A model generated the notes under the pieces. It did not search any database. It saw nothing but the letters and a program-made list of their open reading frames with translations, and had not been told where the DNA came from. Of a DNA stretch of 20,000 nucleotides, positions 1 to 8,443 are shown piece after piece. The DNA is taken from assembly GCA_012295275.1 (NCBI GenBank), contig CM022676.1, positions 6,154,719 through 6,174,718 on the forward strand. The letters run 5' to 3'. The stretch is from Chrysomallon squamiferum. Its lineage: Eukaryota; Mollusca; Gastropoda; Neomphalida; Peltospiridae. Position numbers and translations under genes: made by a program. The first letter of the stretch is position 1. Each line of letters starts with the position of its first letter.

Positions 1-143
1 AATTAAATACTATTAAATACAGCAATGGTAGGAATAGTAACGGTAGTAACCAAAGTAGTAGTAATAATCGTAGCAGATGCTATCGTAGTAGCAGTTACAC
101 AGTTGTCACAGTTTATATTTAAATCCAAATGTAGTCGTTAACA

Positions 144-197
<54 letters not shown>
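1..197. repeat. Degenerate (TAG)n region and (ATT)n microsatellite
   Basis: 1-110 is rich in TAG/GTA/GTAA triplets in imperfect register. A clean (ATT)n run of about 17 units occupies 146-197. No reading frame or gene signal is seen. Confidence 0.85.
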
Positions 198-198
<1 letters not shown>

Positions 199-376
199 AC
201 ATTAGTCAAATTCAGTTTTCCGTAGTTTAGGCCATCCCGAAATCTAATTTTGGCTCCAACTTAAAAAAAAACTTTTAAAATGTTTATATTAGTTGGATAC
301 GTTCTTATACCTGTTACGTGCTAAATAATGCATAAAATTATCTACGTAGGTTATAAAGTCAAATGCCATGACAACG

Positions 377-462
377 CCAATCAAGATAAATCAAATGTGA
401 CGTCACCGTTATGTTTGGGAACGATTCTAGAAAATTCCATTATGCGCACAATCGTTATAAAG
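377..462 (+). promoter_or_regulatory. Promoter-like cluster: CCAAT, CRE, heat-shock element, TATA
   Basis: Seen directly: CCAAT at 377-381; the perfect palindromic cAMP-response element TGACGTCA at 398-405; a perfect three-unit heat-shock element of the form nTTCnnGAAnnTTCn at 424-438, preceded by another GAA at 419-421; and TATAAAG at 456-462. CREB/ATF, NF-Y and HSF are the factors known to bind such motifs. The order and spacing resemble an inducible metazoan promoter reading rightward, with an inferred start near 485-490. No substantial ORF follows; the first ATG (534) opens only 15 codons. The cluster could serve a non-coding first exon, a distal ETHE1 element 2 kb upstream, or be a relic of a moved promoter. 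Each motif alone can arise by chance; the clustering is the argument. Confidence 0.45.
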
Positions 463-604
463 CAAACAAATTTAGCTTAAAAGCGGCTGTTAATATTATC
501 TTGTGTTTAAATACTGAAAATAAAAGATATTTTATGAATGTAAACGATTTATTTATTTTATTTACGTTGTTGAATGACTGAGTAGGAGGAGCCCTTTAAA
601 CCAC

Positions 605-648
<44 letters not shown>

Positions 649-983
649 TTTTTCAGCGTTACATTCCACATACTTGATGAGGTTCTGTAGTATTATTGTT
701 GTTGCTGCGTTGTTGTTGTTGTCGTTGATGATGATGATGATGATGATGATGGTGGTGATGTTAAAACTAATCATCGTCACGGTTTTTATTAATCAAATCT
801 TAGATTTTAATGTTTTATTTTAATATGTTAAGCAGAAAAACATTGATATTTTATTTATTTATTTATTTTCAAAATGAATACAAATTTATTAATTTATTTT
901 GACTGATTTGACTTGACTTTTCTTGTTCTTTTGGATTAAGTACATTAAAAATGTTTTTATTAATTAATTACTTCTTTACTTTT

Positions 984-984
<1 letters not shown>
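463..984. repeat. Gene-free AT-rich stretch with T38 and (GTT)n/(GAT)n
   Basis: A run of 38 T lies at 608-645. (GTT)n at about 697-726 passes into (GAT)n at about 727-752. Open frames here are only repeat translations (poly-K, poly-N, poly-I). The rest is AT-rich with no recognisable gene. Confidence 0.8.
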
Positions 985-1023
<39 letters not shown>

Positions 1024-1325
1024 GCTACTACAACTACTACTATCACCATTCTATTGTTATTATTTAGCTACTGAATTATTTTTCAATGATATTGGTATAT
1101 TTAAGAAAGAAAAAGCAGTAGTAATAGTATTAGTAGTCGTGGTAGTAGTGGTAGTAGTAATAGTAATGATTGTTGTAGAAATAGTAGTTATGGTAATAGA
1201 AGTACAAATATAATAACAATAGCAGTATTAAAAGCACTAATGATAATAGCAAAATAAATACTAATAGTTGCTGTTGCTGTTGTTGTTGTTGTAGCCATAG
1301 TAGTAGTGATAATAATAGTAGTATA
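985..1325. repeat. (ACT)n microsatellite and degenerate (AGT)n/(GTT)n tract
   Basis: (ACT)n runs from 985 to about 1043 with a few interruptions. 1115-1325 is a degenerate mix of AGT, AAT and GTT triplets, the reverse-complement register of the ACT run. This is simple-sequence DNA. Confidence 0.8.
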
Positions 1326-1489
1326 ATAGTTTAATGTGTGATCGATTGGTTTGAGCAAAGATAACAGTTTGGAAGCGATGACTGAACTTTTTTTTCTTCT
1401 TTTTTTTAACCACTTATCAGCGCATTTTATTATTATATGTCAAATATAATTATGTGTTTTTGTTTATTATGAATACACCTGTACAAAGA

Positions 1490-1600
1490 GACAGATATAT
1501 ATACACTACGACATATACATACACACATAAATATACACACATACATACATATCCATACTGATACGTACACACACGTATATATACAAATATATAGTCCGAA
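1490..1600. repeat. Degenerate (ATAC)n/(CATA)n tetranucleotide tract
   Basis: Imperfect ATAC, CATA and ACAC units with short TA runs. No gene signal. Confidence 0.7.
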
Positions 1601-1734
1601 ATACCCGATATAAAAGAATTAAACTGCAACCTATTTCATGTGTTGTTTTCTTCGACCAACAGCAAGGTATCTTTTACAAGCATCGTCATACAGAAATGAA
1701 CACAGTACGGCTTAAACAGTAAATAAACAAAAGT

Positions 1735-1800
1735 TGATTTGACGACCCCCGTTTTCAAGCTAGCGTTCTAACACCAGTCTACCTTTCGGTCGCAGACTGA
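1735..1800 (-). mobile_element. Possible tRNA-derived SINE remnant
   Basis: On the - strand the sequence reads like a tRNA D-arm followed by an anticodon-like region (GGTGTTAGAACGCTAGCTTG) and then a B-box-like GGTCGTCAAATC. The stems do not close as a functional tRNA, so this looks like a decayed Pol III-type element. It could also be chance. Confidence 0.3.
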
Positions 1801-1820
1801 TAATGCTATACAGTTATTAG

Positions 1821-1965
1821 GTGAAATTTATTACTTGAAATAAAATAAAGGCCAAGTAAGAAAAACCTCTAAAAATCGACCTACCGTTCTTTCCTAAGCC
1901 TGCAGAACACGTTATAGCTGGAATTTATTTACTTTAAATAAAATAAAAAATATCGCTAAATCAGA
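1821..1965. repeat. Two-copy diverged direct repeat
   Basis: The segment starting near 1821 (GAAATTTATTACTTGAAATA, then AAATAAA) recurs near 1919 (GAATTTATTTACTTTAAATA, then AAATAAA), about 97 bp apart. Both copies are followed by short A-rich sequence. Confidence 0.5.
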
Positions 1966-2312
1966 AAGGTCACGATATTTCTGTCAGTTTGTAAAATTAC
2001 TGTTTATATAAACATTTAATTATGTATCTTAAACAGTATTTATTATTTTTGAGGCACACAGTACGACTGTATGCAAATTGTATTACTGGTGGTCTTTATT
2101 TGTTCTTTTTTTTTTTCTCCTGATTTGTTTTGTTTTTTCTTCTTTTTTTTTTTTTTTTTTTGTTCTTTTTAAAAACAAGGTATTACAATACATTTTCACG
2201 TGCCACCCTTTGCGTTTACACAACATTACACCAAACAATTTTTATTTTTTATTTTATTTTTTATTTTTTTTATTTGCACTAGTTACTTTATGTTTGCGTA
2301 TGTGTAAGGTGG

Positions 2313-2460
2313 ACTTCCGGCTCATGCTTGAATGTATTATTGCTCCGCTTGTCCCAAGATTTGGCCTAGTTTTTCACGGCGCATGCGTCCTGCCGGCAAC
2401 GCAATCACGCTTCTCTGTTTATAAAAAGAGAACGATTGCAGTGCGCTGGACTGTGCAGTA
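2313..2460 (+). promoter_or_regulatory. ETHE1 core promoter: ETS/GABP, NRF-1-like and TATA sites
   Basis: Seen: ACTTCCGG at 2313-2320, the exact complement of the ETS/GABP (NRF-2) core CCGGAAGT; GCGCATGCGT at 2379-2388, one base from the NRF-1 palindrome GCGCATGCGC; and TATAAAAAG at 2420-2428. The TATA box is 59 bp before the start codon, so transcription should start near 2450 and leave a 5' UTR of about 30 bases. NRF-1 and GABP are the classic regulators of nuclear genes for mitochondrial proteins, which agrees with the product. The region is rich in CpG. An upstream open frame ending at 2461 is poly-T-derived and probably lies outside the mRNA. Confidence 0.6.
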
Positions 2461-2478
2461 AATAATAACTTGGTAACG

Positions 2479-2718
2479 ATGCGCGTGCTACGGGGTCTCA
2501 TCATCACGTTTACAACCCCATCGCGGGTGTTGTCAAGAAACCTATCCACGGCAACGCAAAAAACATTTGCCGAGACGCTGTCCGCGCAGAATCGAAAGTG
2601 TCCACTCTGCGGTTTCAAATCAAGTGACTTGCTAAGTCCCGTGAAGCGCCGACTTGGTCTGAACGTAAGAACCATGGCAGCATTCGCAGGAAAAGGCGAC
2701 GATTTTATTTTCAGACAG
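2479..2718 (+). CDS. ETHE1: ETHE1 persulfide dioxygenase, exon 1 (presequence and N-terminal region)
   Basis: First coding exon of mitochondrial persulfide dioxygenase: 80 codons, ending exactly between codons at a consensus donor (CAG/GTATGT). The first ATG is at 2479, with A at -3; an upstream in-frame TTG is not a plausible animal start. Residues 1-27 form a typical mitochondrial presequence: basic and hydroxylated, no acidic residues, Arg at 2, 5, 16 and 20, with a cleavage-like site in LSRNLSTATQ. Residues about 28-65 hold an unfamiliar linker with one CPLCG pair of cysteines and a basic SPVKRRLGLNVR stretch. The exon ends GKGDDFIFRQ, which aligns with the short LLRQ segment before the catalytic fold in human ETHE1. 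The N-terminal part is much longer than in the human protein. A second in-frame ATG at 2674 (Met66) has a stronger Kozak context (AACCATGG). An open frame on the opposite strand is a shadow. Confidence 0.82.
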
Positions 2719-3859
2719 GTATGTAATTTCTGTTATTTATTCATTTATTTTATTTGTACTGACTAATATGCTCGAACTTGTCTGTTATTGACCTTTATTT
2801 TATATATTTTTTTTATCGATCGCAAATCTTCGCTATCGTAGTAATTTTTTTTTTTATTTTTTTTTTTCTGTGTTTCGAATTTCGGCTAATACTGTTAGCT
2901 GTAATTTCATGCCGTGTTGAGAATAGATCACAACAAGATAGAAAGATTTATGGAATTACATACACTTCAGTTCGCTCATTGTACTACTTTTTTTTTTTTT
3001 TTTTTTTTCTTCTTCACAATGTGTAAAATCCTTAACACTATTATCGGATCGTTAGGAAAGGATACTGATATTGATACTTACACAATAACGCCGACTAGAA
3101 AATAGTCCCAAATAGGCGGGGCTTTCAATGGAGCTGTCAAACACCGTACGAGAAATTCGCTTTGACTGCTGGCGATTTTCATTTTTGATTCAGTCCGTTT
3201 GTTTGCTGATAGGACACTTTATTCAGTTTGTTCACTGACATTTGACTTTTTTATTTGGATCAGTTCCAAATATGATTGTGTCGCGTTGGGAAAGTAGCAG
3301 ACGATATTTTTTTTTCCATTCATTTTTACACTACTGATACAGTGATATCGCAAGATTAAAAAAATAATAATAATAATAATAATGTTTTGGGTTTTTTTTT
3401 TTATAACAGAACTCCCATTGTGATTTTTCCCATTCTGTATAGAGCTCAGTAAAATGATTTTGTCCAGTAATTTACCTCTTTATCCATGGAAGGTTGAAAA
3501 AACAAAATTGCATCTATTTAAAGATATAACAATTATTTCAACTTTTTTCTTTCAATCTGCCACACTTTTTTTTTCTTTCTTTTTTTAATAAACTTTTTAA
3601 AATCTTTATAATAAAATTTTAAAATTACTGTTTTACACTGTTACTATTCAGTATTTCTGACATATGGAAAACAGCAGTGAATTAATTAATTTTTTTTTTT
3701 ATATGCTACTTAACGCATTTTTATATTCACGTTATTACATATGTTGAGAAATATATAGTGTATATGTCATTTTGAGTAATGAAGAAAATATATATATGTA
3801 TATATGAGAAAAATACTCCAGGCATTATGCTGTGGGGTATACATATCAGCACTGTGTTA

Positions 3860-3945
3860 TCTTTACAGTTGCCTTATCATAGATATGGGGGGAGTTGTTA
3901 TTCAGAAGAGGGAGAGTCAGAGGATCAAATCCTCATAAATGCATT
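3860..3945 (+). mobile_element. Possible tRNA-derived SINE remnant
   Basis: A T-arm-like hairpin, GAGG-ATCAAAT-CCTC (3920-3934), is one base off the tRNA TTCAAAT loop and contains a B-box-like GGATCAAATCC. The A-box side is too decayed to place with confidence. Confidence 0.35.
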
Positions 3946-4299
3946 TACAATTTCTTTTGTCCATTCCTGAAAATTTTTATTAAAAAAAAAATTATTTTTG
4001 TTTTTATTAAAAGCTTTGGAATAAATGTTTTTTTTTTTTATACTGTCAATGGGAAAGTGTATATATGTAAAAATGTTCTTGCTGCTAATCAGTAAAATAA
4101 CCTAGTGAATGGTGGTAAAATGTTTACTTTAATGTATTAATGTTGTTATCATAAAGTAAAAAAACCAAAAAAAAAACCATAGGTAATAATAAAACTAAAA
4201 TTTAAATTAAATTAAATTAGAAAAAAACCAACAAATCAATAAATAAAATAAAATAAAATATAAAAAATAATGTAATATAGTGTTTGGAAAGCAAAACAG

Positions 4300-4435
4300 A
4301 GGGCATTGGTTAGAATGGAAGATTGTCGTATTGGAAGATTGACCTTATGACCTTTTATGCCTTAGGCCTGAATTTTAATCAATGAGCTGTTATACATCCT
4401 TAAGCAAACTTGATAAGATCATATTTTTTGTGTCT
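4300..4435 (+). mobile_element. Probable decayed SINE
   Basis: The D-arm-like GCATTGGTTAGAAT at about 4303 shares the 11-mer CATTGGTTAGA with the element at 5213. A degenerate B-box region follows (CCTGAATTTTAATC), then a tail containing ATCCTTAAGCAAACTTGATA, which resembles the CCTTGAGCAAGGCAC body motif seen in many tRNA-SINEs. Decayed; family not identified. Confidence 0.4.
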
Positions 4436-5206
4436 GTCTGTCTTGCAAATTTTTTTTCGTTTTTTTTATTTTATTTTTTCATCAGTTATATTCAGCATTT
4501 ATAAAGAAGGAAAAAGCCCTAAATGACCAAGAGAAATGATTAAACATCAAAAATTAAATAAAATTAATAAAATTTGTTCATTGTTTTATGTGAGACCAAT
4601 GAATTAAGTCATTAAAATATTAAACAACCTTTTTTAAAGAGTTTCTCATCTGGTATACATTACCTAAGTAAATTTCAGTGTACAAAACTTTACTGATAAT
4701 AATAAAAAGCATAATAATAAAATAAAAAGTTCAGTATAGCCAAAATGTTTTATAATTTTATATTCATAAAATGAAGCAGCGTTGTTTATTTTGTATTTAG
4801 TTTATCAAGATTTTATAAAAAAAAATTGTTTTACTTTTATTAATTACTTAATTACTTTTATTTATTTATGCCATCGATAAATTCATATTCATTCCCACAT
4901 ATATTTATGCAAATGCACATATTATACTTTTTTGTTGCATGATAAATGTTTACCACAAATGTTTTTTAAGAGGACACAATAATAAATAAAATCATATGAA
5001 ATTAAATAAATAATTGAGTAAAAAAAAGTGTAATAAAAAAGAATTAATGATAAATGGTCTTTTGAAAAACATCTGTTATTGTAGTTTAATAAAAAAAAAA
5101 AATAAAAAAAAATTATATAATTTATTTTATATATAAAATAAGATTGCTGACTATATTTTCTATGAATTATTCATTTATTTAAATAAATAAAATTATTTTA
5201 CACAGA

Positions 5207-5275
5207 GACATGTAGCTCATTGGTTAGATCATTATCTAAAGGTTACAGGATCTGTACATGGCAAGTGAACCATAT
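5207..5275 (+). mobile_element. tRNA-like element, probable SINE head
   Basis: TAGCTCATTGGTTAGATCA at 5213-5231 is close to a tRNA D-arm (TAGCTCAGTTGGTTAGAGCA type), so it holds a good A-box. The B-box side is weak (AGGATCTGTACA). It sits in the intron between A/T-rich runs. It is not a foldable tRNA. Confidence 0.45.
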
Positions 5276-5345
5276 CAAATTTTTAAAATTTTATGATTTT
5301 TTTTTTTGTGACTAATAATTATACTGAATGCTAAAGGTATGAGAG

Positions 5346-5450
5346 AAAAAAATGTTAATAAAATATAAATAATAATAAATAAATTTAAAAAAATGTTAAT
5401 AAAATATAAACAATAATAAATAAATTTAAAAAAATGTTAATAAAATAATA
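5346..5450. repeat. 41-bp tandem repeat, about 2.5 copies
   Basis: AATGTTAATAAAAT recurs at 5351, 5392 and 5433, a 41-bp unit, with nearly identical intervening ATAAA-rich sequence. The high identity suggests a recent duplication. Confidence 0.85.
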
Positions 5451-5710
5451 GTAATAAATAAATAAATAAAAAGACAGAATACAAAATAATAAATATAAAC
5501 ATATATATAAAAAAGATTAAACCAGCTATTAGGCTGTGAATTCAGTAGTGACTATAAGAATATTTAATATTTTTTTATTTTTTATTTATTTATTAATATC
5601 ATTATCATTATCATTATTATTTAAATTTGATATTTATTAATAATTAATCATATAGCTTTCTTTTCTATTTATGCTACTTAACCTAAGATACAAACTTAAT
5701 ATTGTCAGGT

Positions 5711-5782
5711 AACTCAGATTGTCAAGGAAAGATTACTCAGGTTTTCAAAGAAAGATAATTCAGGTTGTCAAGGAATGACAGA
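5711..5782. repeat. 23-bp tandem repeat, 3 copies
   Basis: A unit of the form TCAGRTTGTCAAGGAAAGAT recurs at 23-bp spacing (CTCAGATT at 5713, CTCAGGTT at 5736, TTCAGGTT at 5759) with a few substitutions each. Confidence 0.8.
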
Positions 5783-5850
5783 GTGAAATTAATTTATACA
5801 GATAGATAGATAGATTTAAATAATTATTGTTATTTTTTTCTTTTTTAAAT

Positions 5851-6025
5851 TATTTTTATCTTTCATCTTCATGACTATGTTTTTCAGAATAGAGTCCAAA
5901 ATTGATACAGATTGCAGATTTAAATTTTTTTTTATTTAGAATGTTAAATTTCTTTTTATTATTTTTAATCTTTCAGTTTCTTCACTATGTTTTTCAAAAT
6001 AAGAGGTCCACACTGATAGCTTTAT
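5851..6025 (+). repeat. Two decayed copies of the exon 2 acceptor region
   Basis: The block around 5861-5920 recurs 110 bp later (about 5971-6030); both contain ACTATGTTTTTCA after a T-rich tract and TTTCA(T/G). The second copy carries TTTCAG ending at 5976, 114 bp before the real acceptor, which ends CTTCAG at 6090. Downstream of that AG, short matches to the start of exon 2 can be traced (ACTAT then TTTTCA, and GGTCCAC before GAT). The copy-copy relation is firm; the relation to exon 2 is weaker. Confidence 0.5.
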
Positions 6026-6090
6026 CAAATTAAAAAAAAAATATATATTAATTTATTTTTATTTATTTTTTAAATTTTTTTGTCCTTCAG

Positions 6091-6235
6091 TTGCTAGACT
6101 ACAAGTCTTTCACCTACACATACCTGCTTGCTGACCGGTCCACTAACGATGCCATCCTCATTGACCCAGTTGTTGAAATGGTCAACAGAGACATGCAGGT
6201 GGTCAAAGATTTGGGCCTTAATTTAGTGTATGCAG
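6091..6235 (+). CDS. ETHE1: ETHE1 persulfide dioxygenase, exon 2 (start of metallo-beta-lactamase fold)
   Basis: Second coding exon: 48 codons plus one base, between TGTCCTTCAG and G/GTAAGT. The enzyme is a mitochondrial-matrix non-haem iron dioxygenase that oxidises glutathione persulfide to sulfite and glutathione in sulfide detoxification, after sulfide:quinone oxidoreductase. The exon encodes the first strands and helix of the fold: FTYTYLLADRS matches human CTFTYLLGDR, AILIDPVVE matches AVLIDPVLE, and DLGLNLVYA matches ELGLRLLYA. It stops just before the segment that in ETHE1 carries the HxHxDH iron-ligand motif, so no catalytic residue is visible here. The phase-1 end agrees with the next residue being Val (G/TN). 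I found no continuation such as NTHxHADH in the rest of the window, so the gene is cut by the right edge. The family call is strong; ETHE1 versus a close glyoxalase-II-like paralogue is decided by the ELGL-YA and LIDPV context. Confidence 0.88.
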
Positions 6236-6282
6236 GTAAGTGATTTTTTTTTTTTTTTAATTTTGTTGTTTTACAGCATCCA

Positions 6283-6510
6283 TGTAGTTATAGCAACCAA
6301 ATTGTTAATAATTTCAGCCTCAGTTAAGTATATGTAGATAAGATAATTTTAAACTGTAGTCATGGCAACCAGATTATCTGAGATTTAGGGCTAAATTTAT
6401 TGTATGCAGGTAAGTGATTTTAAATTTTTTATTGTCTTTTTTTTTTTTTTTTTTTTTTTTTTTTGTCATGGCAAACAGAATTATCAGTGATTTGATCAGT
6501 GATTGAAAGC
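6283..6510 (+). repeat. Degenerate tandem repeat with a copy of the exon 2 tail and donor
   Basis: Three diverged units begin GTAGTTATAGCAACCA (6284), GTAGTCATGGCAACCA (6356) and TTTGTCATGGCAAACA (6463). Within the second unit, 6382-6421 matches the end of exon 2 plus donor (6208-6247) at 36 of 40 positions, offset 174 bp. The last 21 bases, including TGCAG/GTAAGT, are identical. The copy reads DLGLNLLYA but is preceded by an in-frame TGA. A T-run of about 28 (6437-6464) separates units two and three. Confidence 0.75.
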
Positions 6511-6707
6511 AAGTTGCCCTCAGCAGTTTAAAAAAAAAAAAAAAAATAAAAAATAAATTTAAAAAATGTTTTATTACATTTGAATATTTAATTGTTGAGT
6601 AATGTTAGCATGTTTTTATTTCATAACTTGGGTTCTTTGCGGTTTATGCAGTTATTTGATTAGTTGGTCTTGCATCTGGAATTAATATAGGTGTGTGTTT
6701 ACCTTCA

Positions 6708-6711
<4 letters not shown>

Positions 6712-6773
<62 letters not shown>

Positions 6774-6886
6774 CAAGATGGATATAGCTTTATTTTGTAA
6801 GAATGGATATAGGTTGTGTGTGAATGTATAAATATTATGTACAGTATAAAAACATATTGTATATAAAAGACATCTGATGTAGATAA

Positions 6887-6922
<36 letters not shown>
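6712..6922. repeat. (TG)n microsatellite and A35 tract
   Basis: (TG)n of about 28 units at 6712-6768, then 35 A at 6888-6922. Open frames here are only repeat translations. 6500-6711 is AT-rich with nothing recognisable. Confidence 0.9.
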
Positions 6923-6924
<2 letters not shown>

Positions 6925-7019
6925 TGTGGTCTTTTAGGTGCATTTACCACAAACACACATGAGAAATGGTTATCAATTGGTTGCAGACACATTCCAAACA
7001 CACTCTGAATTACATGTAT

Positions 7020-7360
7020 AGATCAACTGAATTTGTGCCAGTGTAAAGATCTCTCAACAGTGAAATCGAAGATGAAGCTACATGCTCTAAGCAGATCAAA
7101 ATTTCTGTCTGTCCATGCAAAGACTGATCTTTCTGCTTTTATCAGACTTCAATAATGTTACTTCCATCACAAACTGTCATCTGGATTTGATAGATGTTTT
7201 TATTTCTATTTGTTTTTGTTTTTTTGTCATTTTGCACTTTAATGTGTCATTATAACTGCATTGAAAGGTCATGTGTACAAGTTACAATAAGAGAGAAAAA
7301 AATATATATATATATTTTGCTGTCTATGTTAGTTTGTTCATATAACAGTATTGCAGATCA
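7020..7360. other. Unassigned intronic sequence
   Basis: 7020-7180 is less AT-rich than its surroundings. It has an open frame of about 43 codons on the - strand ending near 7030, with no convincing splice sites or recognised motif. It may be an old repeat. I see no gene. Confidence 0.3.
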
Positions 7361-7425
7361 GTGGAATGAGCATGTGTCTTAGATATTATAGGTTAGTGGA
7401 TCAGTACTTATGAATGGCTCCAAAC
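7360..7425 (+). mobile_element. Possible tRNA-derived SINE remnant
   Basis: GTGGAATGAGCATGTGTCTT, then AGATATTATAGG and GTGGATCAGTACTTA, follow the order D-arm, anticodon-like loop (CTTAGAT), T-arm-like loop (ATCAGTA). Stems are poor; decayed. Confidence 0.35.
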
Positions 7426-7957
7426 TGATATATCCTATTCTGACCGGTACTCCTTGACTGATATATGATAATAGAAAAGCTATGCACACACAAACTCATA
7501 CTAACACTTTGTAGTAAAGGAGCACAGAATCAGTAATTCTGAGCATTCCATTGTTATTCCCCATTCTTGCAAAGGTTTTGACCTGTCAAAGACTATTTTA
7601 TATACACACACCAACACTCAGAACCTATATATATGTGTGTGTGTGTGTTCTTTGTAGCAAGGAGTAGTATATAGCTTAGAGGTTTGAACATGTATTTCTA
7701 GTTATTTTCTGTTCCAATCAATACTCCTGATTGATATTATTTTCAACTAGTTATAACTAAGCAGTTTTGAAAACTTGTTTTAGACATGATAGGACACAGA
7801 GTAAATAATCTTCCCAGTTACATTTGGGCTATTTCCCATTCCCACCTGGACTCTGTTTGATAGGGTGTTTAAATATACAAGAAAGGATTGGGATGTAGTT
7901 TCAGATATAAAAATAATAATTTATATATTTTCATTAATGTTCTGAATTATTATTCAG
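7426..7957. other. Gene-free intronic stretch with a short (TG)n
   Basis: Two weakly similar segments (TACTCCTTGACTGATAT near 7449 and TACTCCTGATTGATAT near 7722) suggest an old duplication. A perfect 6-bp hairpin, CAGAAT-CAGTA-ATTCTG, lies near 7526. A short (TG)n is near 7634. Nothing coding is seen. Confidence 0.4.
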
Positions 7958-7990
<33 letters not shown>

Positions 7991-8159
7991 GAAAATATAA
8001 AAAAAAACAACAATTAAATTAAAAATAACCAATTTTTGATGTTGCATAATATTTGCATTTTTTTTTCCCCAGTAATAACAAACACAGAAAAATGTAACAT
8101 GAAACCAATTAAAACAGAAATTATAAAACAGTTTAACATCACGCACACATAACACAGAG

Positions 8160-8208
<49 letters not shown>
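7958..8208. repeat. A30 tract and (AC)n microsatellite
   Basis: Thirty A at 7958-7987 and (AC)n of about 23 units at 8162-8208. The intervening DNA is AT-rich without gene signal. Confidence 0.9.
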
Positions 8209-8213
<5 letters not shown>

Positions 8214-8413
8214 ACAGACATACATGTTAAAACTGACTGTGTCTGTGTGCTTGGTGTGTATGTGTTTGTAAAATACACACTATCTAAATGACTGTGTGTC
8301 AGTTTGTCACCAGATAACTCATCCTGTTAAGATTTACTATCTCTGTAATGTAGGTTAATGTATGCAAACAGAACCATAGTACCGTGGTACAGCTACTATT
8401 AATAAAAACCCAT

Positions 8414-8443
8414 ACAAGTCACAACTTGTATCCTTCGAGGATA
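8414..8443 (+). other. Two adjacent perfect small hairpins
   Basis: ACAAGT-CACA-ACTTGT (8414-8429) is immediately followed by TATCC-TTCGA-GGATA (8429-8443), the second with a T-loop-like TTCGA. A nearby dyad, GTACC-GT-GGTAC, lies at about 8381-8392. It could be part of an old Pol III element; no family recognised. Confidence 0.4.

Larger units (their letters stand above)
2719..6090 (+). other. ETHE1: ETHE1 intron 1 (phase 0)
   Basis: GT at 2719 (GTATGT) to AG at 6090 (a T-rich tract, then TGTCCTTCAG). Removing it joins the frame without a break, giving FIFRQ-LLDYKSF across the junction. It holds T-rich tracts (2142-2161 lies upstream; 2991-3009 inside), a GC-box-like GGCGGGGC at 3115-3122, SINE-like remnants, minisatellites at 5346 and 5711, and long AT-rich stretches (3350-3780, 4130-4290, 4440-5200, 5450-5700) with no recognisable gene. 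The first 600 bp keep many CpGs; the rest has few. Confidence 0.8.

Noticed and set aside
1735-1800. Functional tRNA on the - strand
   Set aside because: Anticodon and acceptor stems do not close; only D-arm and B-box-like pieces remain.
2078-2461. 127-codon frame upstream of ETHE1 on +
   Set aside because: Mostly poly-F/L from T-rich DNA, and it crosses the promoter motifs; no domain seen.
2337-2675. 112-codon open frame on the - strand across the ETHE1 start
   Set aside because: It lies antisense to exon 1 and the promoter; the + strand has a presequence, splice donor and homology. It is a shadow.
2778-3105. Two + frames in early intron 1
   Set aside because: Poly-F content from T runs, no splice logic, and they lie between exons that join in frame without them.
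3115-3122. GC-box GGCGGGGC as an alternative promoter in intron 1
   Set aside because: A single motif, with no TATA, start or following ORF.
3779-4095. 63-66 codon + frames
   Set aside because: Overlapping frames over AT-rich and SINE-like DNA, no coding character.
6644-7001. - strand frames with poly-TH and poly-F
   Set aside because: Translations of the (TG)n and A35 tracts.
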